This document shows positions 27,255 to 34,847 of a DNA stretch of 43,793 nt, one piece after another. Origin of the DNA: an uncultured Paenalcaligenes sp. (lineage in GTDB: Bacteria; Pseudomonadota; Gammaproteobacteria; Burkholderiales; Burkholderiaceae_B); contig CANQRK010000003.1 of NCBI GenBank assembly GCA_947626245.1, positions 1-43,793 of the forward strand, in the 5' to 3' direction. The translations under genes and the position numbers were made by a program. Under the pieces are notes generated by a model, which worked only from the letters and a program-made list of their open reading frames with translations, was not told the DNA's origin and ran no database searches. Position 1 is the stretch's first letter. Every line of letters starts with the position of its first letter.

Positions 27255-28085
27255 ATGCCACATCCTTCTCACAATCAGTTGGAACGTTCGCGCTTTTGGC
27301 TTAAAGCTACTGGTGTGACCGCAGCAGTTGGATTACACGCCAGTGTGTTTGCTTTTATGCTGTATAACTCGCAGCCTAAAGCCGTTGGCGAGCCAGCTCA
27401 AGAGGAAGTAATCGGTGTCAGCTTATTAGATTTCAACGAGCTCGAGGATAATATAGCGGCTGAGGAAATTGCGGATGAGGTGACTGAGGAAACGGTGGTA
27501 GAAGAGCCGGAACCAGAACCCGAGCCAGAACCGGAGCCGGAACCAGAACCCGAACCGGAACCTGTAGTTGAAGATCCGGTTATTCCTGAGCCGGTGGTGG
27601 AAAAACCCAAGCCTCAGCCAAAACCTGAACCTAAGCCAGAGCCAAAACCAGAGCCCAAGCCCGAGCCAACACCTAGACCCGAACCTAAGCCTCAATCAGA
27701 GCCTAAGAAAGTGGCAGATGTCGCCACGCCGGCAACGGCTCCTAATGCGGCTGATCCCGAAAAACCAACGGGCGGGCAACAGGCTAAAGCAGCCGATCCG
27801 AATCAGCCTCGTATTGTGAGTCAAGTGAACTATTTGGGTACACCTCCTAATCCGGTGTATCCGCGTGCTTCGCAGCGTCGTAATGAGCAGGGACGAGTCA
27901 TAGTGCGTGTTGTGATCTCCACCGAAGGTTCTGTGATGGAAGTGTGGGTTAAAAACTCATCAGGTCATGAGCGTCTAGATGAAGCTGCCCTTAGCGCAGT
28001 ACGTAAAGTAAAGTTTAAACCCTATACCGAAGATGGCGTTGCTTTTCGAGCAATGGCCGATATCCCTTTTGATTTTGTTTTATAG
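27255..28085 (+). CDS. tonB: energy transducer TonB
   Basis: N-terminal TM, (EP)n/(KP)n spacer, C-terminal [25 protein letters not shown]...[23 protein letters not shown] 27255 preferred over the TTG at 27207. Confidence 0.93.
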   Translation: MPHPSHNQLERSRFWLKATGVTAAVGLHASVFAFMLYNSQPKAVGEPAQEEVIGVSLLDFNELEDNIAAEEIADEVTEETVVEEPEPEPEPEPEPEPEPEPEPVVEDPVIPEPVVEKPKPQPKPEPKPEPKPEPKPEPTPRPEPKPQSEPKKVADVATPATAPNAADPEKPTGGQQAKAADPNQPRIVSQVNYLGTPPNPVYPRASQRRNEQGRVIVRVVISTEGSVMEVWVKNSSGHERLDEAALSAVRKVKFKPYTEDGVAFRAMADIPFDFVL

Positions 28086-28094
28086 GACTCAGGC

Positions 28095-28961
28095 ATGATG
28101 CAGGAGCTATTTGAGGCGGTGCTCGTTAGTGTGGCGCAAATCAGCAGTGCTAGCACCGAATTACAGGACCCCATTCAACAGACTGTACAAAACGTAGAAA
28201 GCGCAACCATGGCTTTGGCCCAAGTGCCACTGCCCATGATGCAGCCCGAGGTGCCGCAGGCCGGGATGTTGGACTTTATTGCACAAAGTGATTGGGTGGG
28301 TAAAGGTCTTTTTGGTATTTTGATTTTGATGTCAATTGCCAGTTGGTATTTGATTATTGTAAAAAGCATTACCAATATGCGCTTGAAAAAACGTTCTAAG
28401 CGTTTCTTGCGTGAATTCTGGGCAGCTAGCTCTTTAGAGCAAGTTAAAAATGAAATTGCGACACATGGTGCAACGGAGCCGTTTGCCCATTTAGCTAGCC
28501 ATGCCATTCATGCTGAAAGCCATCATGCAAAATATGGGGCGGTGCGCTTAGAAGAAAAAGGTTCTACCGAGGCGTTTGTGACGCGCATTATGCGCAAAGT
28601 GATTGATGAGGAAACGGCACGTTTAGAAAACGGCCTAACCCTGTTAGCTTCCGTTGGTTCTACCTCACCTTTTGTGGGGTTATTTGGAACGGTTTGGGGG
28701 GTCTATCACGCCTTGATTAATATTGGTCTATCTAGCGAAGTCGCGTTAAATAGTATTGCTGGGCCAGTGGGTGAGGCGCTTATCATGACAGGGTTGGGTT
28801 TGGCGGTTGCTATTCCTGCTGTATTGGCCTACAACGCCTTTGTGCGAGCGAACCGAGTTTATTTAGCTCAGTTGGACGCTTTTGCTCATGACTTGTTTAC
28901 GTTCTTGAGCACTGGTCAGCAGGTTGCTGACAGCAACGGCAAAACCAATTCAGTAAAATAA
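28095..28961 (+). CDS. exbB: MotA/TolQ/ExbB proton channel family protein
   Basis: LASVGSTSPFVGLFGTVWGVYHALINIG, GPVGEALIMTGLGLAVAIPAVLAYN. Confidence 0.94.
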   Translation: MMQELFEAVLVSVAQISSASTELQDPIQQTVQNVESATMALAQVPLPMMQPEVPQAGMLDFIAQSDWVGKGLFGILILMSIASWYLIIVKSITNMRLKKRSKRFLREFWAASSLEQVKNEIATHGATEPFAHLASHAIHAESHHAKYGAVRLEEKGSTEAFVTRIMRKVIDEETARLENGLTLLASVGSTSPFVGLFGTVWGVYHALINIGLSSEVALNSIAGPVGEALIMTGLGLAVAIPAVLAYNAFVRANRVYLAQLDAFAHDLFTFLSTGQQVADSNGKTNSVK

Positions 28962-28970
28962 GGATGCATT

Positions 28971-29414
28971 ATGTCATTTGGTAGCTTTGATCGAGGCAGC
29001 TCGCACAATGCAACAAACGCAGAAATTAACATGGTGCCGTTAATTGACGTGATGCTGGTTTTGTTAGTGATTTTCCTTATTACGGCTCCGTTGCTGACGC
29101 ATTCTATTTCGGTGCAGTTACCGCAGGCCTCTGCGCAAGCGGTAGAAAATGAAAAGAAATACTTGGACTTGGCCATTACTCTAGAAGGCGAATTATATCT
29201 AGACAATGAGCTAGTAGCCCTTGAGGATCTGACCGCTACTTTACAGCCGTATTCAGCAGAAACGCCACAACCAGAAATTCGGATTCGAGCTGATCAAGAG
29301 ACGCGTTACGAGTTATTGGCTCAGGTCATGAGTCATGCTAAAGCCTCTGGGTTAGCGCGCTTGGGTTTTGTGACCAGGCCGGATAGCACCACGGCAGCAA
29401 CACCTACTCCCTAA
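28971..29414 (+). CDS. exbD: biopolymer transporter ExbD
   Basis: EINMVPLIDVMLVLLVIFLITAPLLTHSISVQLP. Confidence 0.94.
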   Translation: MSFGSFDRGSSHNATNAEINMVPLIDVMLVLLVIFLITAPLLTHSISVQLPQASAQAVENEKKYLDLAITLEGELYLDNELVALEDLTATLQPYSAETPQPEIRIRADQETRYELLAQVMSHAKASGLARLGFVTRPDSTTAATPTP

Positions 29415-29446
29415 AAGGTCGTTGTCAGTATAAAATCGTAGGTATT

Positions 29447-30130
29447 ATGCGATTATTACTTATTGAAGACGACCATGTGTTAGGGCCTGCTTTGCAGGAC
29501 TTTCTTCAGGCTCAAGGCTATGAAACACAGTTGATCGCTAGAGGCGATCAACTGTTGTCTCAATTAGAGCGTTATCCCGCCGATTTGCTTTTGTTGGATT
29601 TAAACTTACCCGGCAAAAGCGGCCTCGAAGCCCTACGTGAATTACGTGCAGCAGGGCACGACGTGCCTGTGCTGATTCTCACTGCACGAGATGCGCTCGA
29701 AGACCGAGTGGCTGGCCTAGATGCCGGGGCCGATGACTATGTTACCAAGCCCTTCGAGCTAGCCGAGTTAGCCGCTCGGGTGCGGGTATTAGCACGACGT
29801 TATCCTGGGCATAACCAGCAAGTGCTCGAGGTGGGCGAGCTGTGCTTAGATATAATTAATAAAGAATTGCTCTATGCGGGGCAGCGATTAGCTGTGTCGG
29901 TGCGAGAGTTCGCTTTGTTGCAACTTTTAATGCAACGCGCGGGCAAGGTCGTGACCAAACAGCAAATTATCGAATTTTTATCCGACGGGCAGGCAGACTT
30001 TAGTGATAATGCTGTCGAGGTTTATGTGTATCGTTTACGTAAACGCCTAGAGCACACGGGTTTAGTGATTCAAACCGTACGTGGCTTTGGTTATGCCCTC
30101 GAGGCAAATAACCATGAAAAAATCCATTAA
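29447..30130 (+). CDS. OmpR-family response regulator
   Basis: MRLLLIEDDHVLGPAL receiver, LLLLDLNLPGKSGLEALRELR, C-terminal winged helix VEVYVYRLRKRLE. Confidence 0.93.
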   Translation: MRLLLIEDDHVLGPALQDFLQAQGYETQLIARGDQLLSQLERYPADLLLLDLNLPGKSGLEALRELRAAGHDVPVLILTARDALEDRVAGLDAGADDYVTKPFELAELAARVRVLARRYPGHNQQVLEVGELCLDIINKELLYAGQRLAVSVREFALLQLLMQRAGKVVTKQQIIEFLSDGQADFSDNAVEVYVYRLRKRLEHTGLVIQTVRGFGYALEANNHEKIH

Positions 30131-31241
30131 ACAAGTACAGCAGTCTTTACGTCACGGTAGTTTGGCGCGTCATCTAATGGTGCGCCTATTTCCACCTATT
30201 GCCTTGTTGGTTATCTTAGATTTAGCCGTAACGTGGGTCTTAACCAGTCGTATGCACTTTGAGGCGTGGTTGTTACGGGATATTTTCTGGACTATGTTGC
30301 TTAGCCAGATATTATGGGTGGCATTATTTGGTTGGGTGCTGGTGGCTGGTTTACGCTCGGGTTTACAGGCAGTAGAGCGCTTAGGGGCGGAAATTGAGAT
30401 CCAAGATGCGGAAGCATTGCAGCCTTTGGTCGCCGAAAATCTGCCGGCAGAGCTACGTCCCCTGGTGGATCACTTTAATCAACTTTTGGTGCGATTGGAT
30501 GCCAGTGTGGCTGCGCAAAAACGCTTCATTGCCCATGCGGCGCATCAACTGCGTACTCCCTTAAGCACGTTACGGCTAGAGTCAGAGATGATGTTAGCTA
30601 AAGAGCTACCCCAAGATATGCGTGCACCCGTGGAGCGCATTAAGCTTAGTACCGAGCGCATGATTCGCCTAGGGCAGCAGTTGCTCGTTTTAGCGCGAGT
30701 CGATGCGGCAGCTAGCCCTAAAGACCATTTTATTCGATTGGATTTATGCGAATGGGCACGGACTAGTGGCTCAGAGTGGTTGCCTGCCGCGGCAGAAAAA
30801 AAACTGAGTCTACAGTTAACTGCACCAGAGCAACCGGTATGGATTGACGCAGATCCTTTATTGCTAGACGAGTTATTAAGTAATTTAATTGATAATGCCT
30901 TGCGGTATGCTCAGGCTAAATCGTGCATACGGTTACGCATCGGAGCAAACCCACCCACATTAAGCATCGAAGACGATGGCGTAGGGGTGAGTCTAAGCGA
31001 TAGTCACCAGCTATTTGAGGCTTTTTATCGCGGCACCGATCACCAGCATAATGATGGTTCGGGTTTGGGGTTGGCGATTGTACGTGAAATAGCCCTAGCG
31101 CATGGGGCGGGATGGAATCTATTAAGCCGCCCCCATTATGCAGGGACGCGAATTAGTATTGTATTTCCCGGACCTCGTATGGGCACAGGGCTAAGACGAC
31201 AGTGGCGTGTTAGCGAACTGGAGCGGGCTGAGCCGAGCTAG
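30114..31241 (+). CDS. two-component sensor histidine kinase
   Basis: ATG 30114 overlaps the RR gene; H-box FIAHAAHQLRTPLSTLRLE; N box LLSNLIDNALRYA; G boxes IEDDGVGV, GSGLGLAIVREIA. Confidence 0.92.
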   Translation: MKKSIKQVQQSLRHGSLARHLMVRLFPPIALLVILDLAVTWVLTSRMHFEAWLLRDIFWTMLLSQILWVALFGWVLVAGLRSGLQAVERLGAEIEIQDAEALQPLVAENLPAELRPLVDHFNQLLVRLDASVAAQKRFIAHAAHQLRTPLSTLRLESEMMLAKELPQDMRAPVERIKLSTERMIRLGQQLLVLARVDAAASPKDHFIRLDLCEWARTSGSEWLPAAAEKKLSLQLTAPEQPVWIDADPLLLDELLSNLIDNALRYAQAKSCIRLRIGANPPTLSIEDDGVGVSLSDSHQLFEAFYRGTDHQHNDGSGLGLAIVREIALAHGAGWNLLSRPHYAGTRISIVFPGPRMGTGLRRQWRVSELERAEPS

Positions 31242-31656
31242 GCCGAGTTGAATGCCCCGTAGGGGGCACGGGTACAGGCTCGCCTTGAATCGTGATCGTG
31301 GAGCGCCTTAAAACCCCTCCACCTTGAACTGAGCCAAAGGTTTGAGTTTGGGCTTGTCCAGTCATGTGAGCAACGCAGTCTTGTTGTGCAGCGGGTGAGG
31401 GCAAGGACTTGCAGCGTGACAGACGATTTTGCTGCAAGGTGGTTTCACTTAGCTTGGCGGGTGGGTTATGTCTGGCTTGTTGAAAAGCCGCGCCGGCGTC
31501 ACGTTTGCAGTTTGCTTGAGCGGTCGAATCCGTCAATTGGGTGCAGTGATGCAAAGCGTCTTGGTAGGCCTGTTGAGGGGTAGGGTTCTGAGCAAAGGCG
31601 CTAGACATGCCCAGAGACAACACAAGGCTAGAGAAGGCCAGTAGTGGTTTTTTCAT
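31210..31656 (-). CDS. secreted/periplasmic hypothetical protein with two Cys-pair repeats
   Basis: Signal peptide MKKPLLAFSSLVLSLGMSSAFAQ; CTQLTDSTAQANC and CKSLPSPAAQQDC segments; 3' end overlaps the HK gene 3' end by 32 bp. Confidence 0.7.
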   Translation of the reverse strand: MKKPLLAFSSLVLSLGMSSAFAQNPTPQQAYQDALHHCTQLTDSTAQANCKRDAGAAFQQARHNPPAKLSETTLQQNRLSRCKSLPSPAAQQDCVAHMTGQAQTQTFGSVQGGGVLRRSTITIQGEPVPVPPTGHSTRPSSAQPAPVR

Positions 31657-31726
31657 CGTGAGCTCCTTGGTTTTACGTCGGAATTTCAGTATATCAACAA
31701 CCCACGCTACCCCTCGTAAAGGAATG

Positions 31727-32122
31727 CTACTGATCTGTACGAGTAGGCGCAGGAAGCTCTGCTTTCGTAGGCATATCCATTAGACCTGGCTCATCGGGAG
31801 CGTATTTAGCTAAGCGCTCGGCGGTTTCTCGCTTGATCGCCGCACGCATTAACAAAATGGCTGTAACTGGCGAGGTCACCACCAATAGTACCGTAATAAT
31901 TAATGGGTAAATCAGTAGTGTTTTAGCATGAAAGCTAAGCACTACCGCCGTGGCAACCAGCATAAGAAACACCCCAAAGGTATTACCTAAGGTAGGAGCG
32001 TGCATCCGTGAGTAAAAGTGCTGTAAGCGCACCAAGCCAATGGTACCCACCAAGGCAACAATACCACTGAGTATCACTAGGGCGCTGACCAATAGAGTGG
32101 CCCAAACAGGTAAATGGTTCAT
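31727..32122 (-). CDS. mrpG: Na+/H+ antiporter subunit G
   Basis: GTIGLVRLQHFYSRMHAPTLGNTFGVFLML; operon position. Confidence 0.9.
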   Translation of the reverse strand: MNHLPVWATLLVSALVILSGIVALVGTIGLVRLQHFYSRMHAPTLGNTFGVFLMLVATAVVLSFHAKTLLIYPLIITVLLVVTSPVTAILLMRAAIKRETAERLAKYAPDEPGLMDMPTKAELPAPTRTDQ

Positions 32123-32400
32123 GGTTCAATGACCTCGCCGCGTAGTAGGAACTTTGCCATTGCTGCAGAGCCGACAAAGCCAAATAGAGCAATGAGCAAC
32201 GCAATATCAAAATACAGGCTTGAGTCAAAGCGCAAGCCCAGTGCTAGTAAAGCCATCAGACCATTGATGTACATGGTATCTAAAGCCAAGACGCGGTCAG
32301 CGGCAGTGGGGCCAGTCATTAAACGATAGGCCGCTATTCCCATCGCAAGGGTATAGCAGGCTAAAGCAAAGAAAATTGCCCAGTGAATTAGATGACTCAT
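32119..32400 (-). CDS. mrpF: Na+/H+ antiporter subunit F
   Basis: RLMTGPTAADRVLALDTMYINGLMALLALG; operon position. Confidence 0.9.
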   Translation of the reverse strand: MSHLIHWAIFFALACYTLAMGIAAYRLMTGPTAADRVLALDTMYINGLMALLALGLRFDSSLYFDIALLIALFGFVGSAAMAKFLLRGEVIEP

Positions 32401-32885
32401 TCAAAAATCTCGATTAAAGGGTCTTGATAACGTTTTTGTATTGTGTCTAGCCACAACTGTTCGTCTTTGAGGTCTAGGATGTGTAAGGTTAGAGTATGGG
32501 TTTTATAGTTAAAACCAGCCCAGACCGTACCGGGGGTATAAGTAATAATACATGCTAAGGCCGCTAATCCATGGGGGTCTTTTAGGCGAAGAGGTATATC
32601 TAAAAAGCCCGGTGTTGGTTGTGCGCGTTCGCAAAACAGCACAATATAGCCTACGGCATAGTTGGATTTGACGATATCTACCGCCACATGCCAACACAAA
32701 CGTAACGCTGTAAAAGGGTGTTTCATGCTGGCACGAACGGGCCTAAAGGGCAGGGCAGCGAGGCTAAGTGCCACCCCTAGAATCAAACCTAATAAAATAT
32801 TGTCTTTTGATGCACCATTTAATAGCACCCAAATGAAGGCTAAAAGTAGAGGCAGAAATAAGTAATGGATGTATCGCTTAATCAT
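32397..32885 (-). CDS. mrpE: Na+/H+ antiporter subunit E
   Basis: Start MIKRYIHYL at 32885 overlapping the mrpD stop; ITYTPGTVWAGFNYKTHTLTLHILD. Confidence 0.9.
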   Translation of the reverse strand: MIKRYIHYLFLPLLLAFIWVLLNGASKDNILLGLILGVALSLAALPFRPVRASMKHPFTALRLCWHVAVDIVKSNYAVGYIVLFCERAQPTPGFLDIPLRLKDPHGLAALACIITYTPGTVWAGFNYKTHTLTLHILDLKDEQLWLDTIQKRYQDPLIEIFE

Positions 32886-34503
32886 AGAGAGACTCCTCGT
32901 GTACAGAGCGGATAGAGTCACGTGCTAACACGGCTGATATATAACTATTGGGTGTGCCCAAGTAGGTCGCAGTTTGCTCTAGGTACTGAATAATAGGACC
33001 AGCACGCATGGTTAGTACTACACATAAACCGATCAGCGTGGCAACGGGCAAGGCCTCGTTGAGGCGAAGGCGAGGCACTTGAATGTCGCTAAAACTCCAG
33101 AACAAGCGAATACCGGTACGAGACAATGCAATTAAGCTAATAAAGCCAGACACTAAAACAGTAGAGGTGAGTATCCAAGCATTGCTAGTGGCACCAGAAG
33201 CCTCTAGAGCAGCATATAGCATGGTCATTTTGCCCACAAATCCAGACAAGGGCGGCAAGCCAATAATAAGCAGAGCGCAAGCAATAAAGGACATACCTAA
33301 AAAGACCATGGCTGCGGGGATGGCGATACCAACTACGTCGTCCGAACTATCATCACTTTCTGGGTCGGTTAACTCAAATGCGTCTTGGCTAACCGCTAAC
33401 AAATCAGAGCCGAAGCTTTGGGCGCGCCCAATCATTTCTAGCAACATAAAGAATGCGGCCACGCCAAAGACGGAGCTAATTAAATAGTAGAGCGCGGGAC
33501 CGGTAAGACTAACGCCAGGCATGCCCAAAGCAGCTAATAGTGTTCCCGAAGAAATCACAATGCAATAGCTGGCCATACGCTCGGGCTGATGTGTAGCGAG
33601 CATGCCGAGTGAACCAAAGGCGAGCGTGGCAATACCCACTGGGAACATCCACTCGCCACCAAAGGCAGCAGGCGCTCCTGTGGGGACCAACAAAGAGCCA
33701 ATGCGTAGCAAGGAGTAAATCCCTACTTTGGTCATGATGGCAAACATGGCTGCCACGGGTGGGCAGGTGTTGGAGTACGTGTCAATCAGCCACAAGTTAA
33801 GCGGCCAAGCGGCAGCTTTGATAAGAAAAGCAACGCCTAAAATAGCCGCTGCCGCCTCAAATAAACGGCGATCTCCACCCGATAGATACCCCACTTTTGC
33901 AGCGAGATCCGCCATGTTCAGCGTGCCGGTTACACCATAAATAAGGGCAATGGCGATGAGCAGCAGGAACGAGGCAATGAGGTTAACGGCAATGTAATGC
34001 AGCCCGGCTCGTACGCGATCGCGACCAGAACCATGCAGCATCAAGCCATAGGAGGCCGCTAAGAACACCTCGAAGAACACAAATAGGTTAAATAGGTCGC
34101 CCGTTAGGAAAGCGCCATTTAAACCCATAATCAATAGTTGGAATAGGGGATGAAAATGTACCCCTACACGGTCCCAGCGCACGGTAGCGTACCACCACGT
34201 GGCGCCTGCCAAAATGCTAGTCAGAACTAACATTAGGGCGGCCAAGCGGTCCACCACCACTACAATCCCAAAGGGGGCAGGCCAGTCACCGAGTAGGTAA
34301 ACGCCAACACCGTGCAGCCAGTTGGTGGCAATAGAGCCATCGGCCATGCCTAGCAATTGAACGGCAACAAAAAACTGCAAAGCGAGGGAAACGATGCCTA
34401 AAACAATCTTAAATTGGCGGTTTTTGTCGCGCACCAGCAGCATAAGTGCTGCCGTCATAAGAGGAATGGCAATAGGGAAAATGGGTAAATGCTGCTGCCA
34501 CAT
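32878..34503 (-). CDS. mrpD: Na+/H+ antiporter subunit D
   Basis: 541-aa proton-conducting membrane transporter (NuoN/MrpD type); GDLFNLFVFFEVFLAASYGLML. Confidence 0.92.
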   Translation of the reverse strand: MWQQHLPIFPIAIPLMTAALMLLVRDKNRQFKIVLGIVSLALQFFVAVQLLGMADGSIATNWLHGVGVYLLGDWPAPFGIVVVVDRLAALMLVLTSILAGATWWYATVRWDRVGVHFHPLFQLLIMGLNGAFLTGDLFNLFVFFEVFLAASYGLMLHGSGRDRVRAGLHYIAVNLIASFLLLIAIALIYGVTGTLNMADLAAKVGYLSGGDRRLFEAAAAILGVAFLIKAAAWPLNLWLIDTYSNTCPPVAAMFAIMTKVGIYSLLRIGSLLVPTGAPAAFGGEWMFPVGIATLAFGSLGMLATHQPERMASYCIVISSGTLLAALGMPGVSLTGPALYYLISSVFGVAAFFMLLEMIGRAQSFGSDLLAVSQDAFELTDPESDDSSDDVVGIAIPAAMVFLGMSFIACALLIIGLPPLSGFVGKMTMLYAALEASGATSNAWILTSTVLVSGFISLIALSRTGIRLFWSFSDIQVPRLRLNEALPVATLIGLCVVLTMRAGPIIQYLEQTATYLGTPNSYISAVLARDSIRSVHEESLYD

Positions 34504-34847
34504 TAGGAGTGTTCCTCGCGTCCGTCAACATGATCTGTGCCTGTGAAACCACGGTTGGCTAACAGTACAACTAAAAACAAAGCCGTGGTGGCAAAGCCGA
34601 TCACAATGGCAGTTAAGACCAAGGCTTGGGGAAGAGGGTCGGTGTACAGGCTAGGGTCTGCACCGAGTTCGGCAGAAATAACGGGCGGAGCACCTAGTTG
34701 GATTTTGCCCATTGCAAAAATAAATAGGTTTACCGCATAGGACAATAAGGATAGACCCATGATGAATTGAAAAGTACGTGGGCGCAGAATAAGCCAGATA
34801 CCGGATCCGGCCAGCACGCCAATGGCTAGAGAGAGTATGACTTCCAT
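34503..34847 (-). CDS. mrpC: Na+/H+ antiporter subunit C
   Basis: NuoK/MrpC-like: DPLPQALVLTAIVIGFATTALFLVVLL. Confidence 0.92.
   Translation of the reverse strand: MEVILSLAIGVLAGSGIWLILRPRTFQFIMGLSLLSYAVNLFIFAMGKIQLGAPPVISAELGADPSLYTDPLPQALVLTAIVIGFATTALFLVVLLANRGFTGTDHVDGREEHS

Noticed and set aside
27426-27695. Repetitive LGFWFRLRF-type minus ORF and GSGSGS minus ORF in tonB
   Set aside because: Artefacts of the EP/KP codon repeat read on the other strand.
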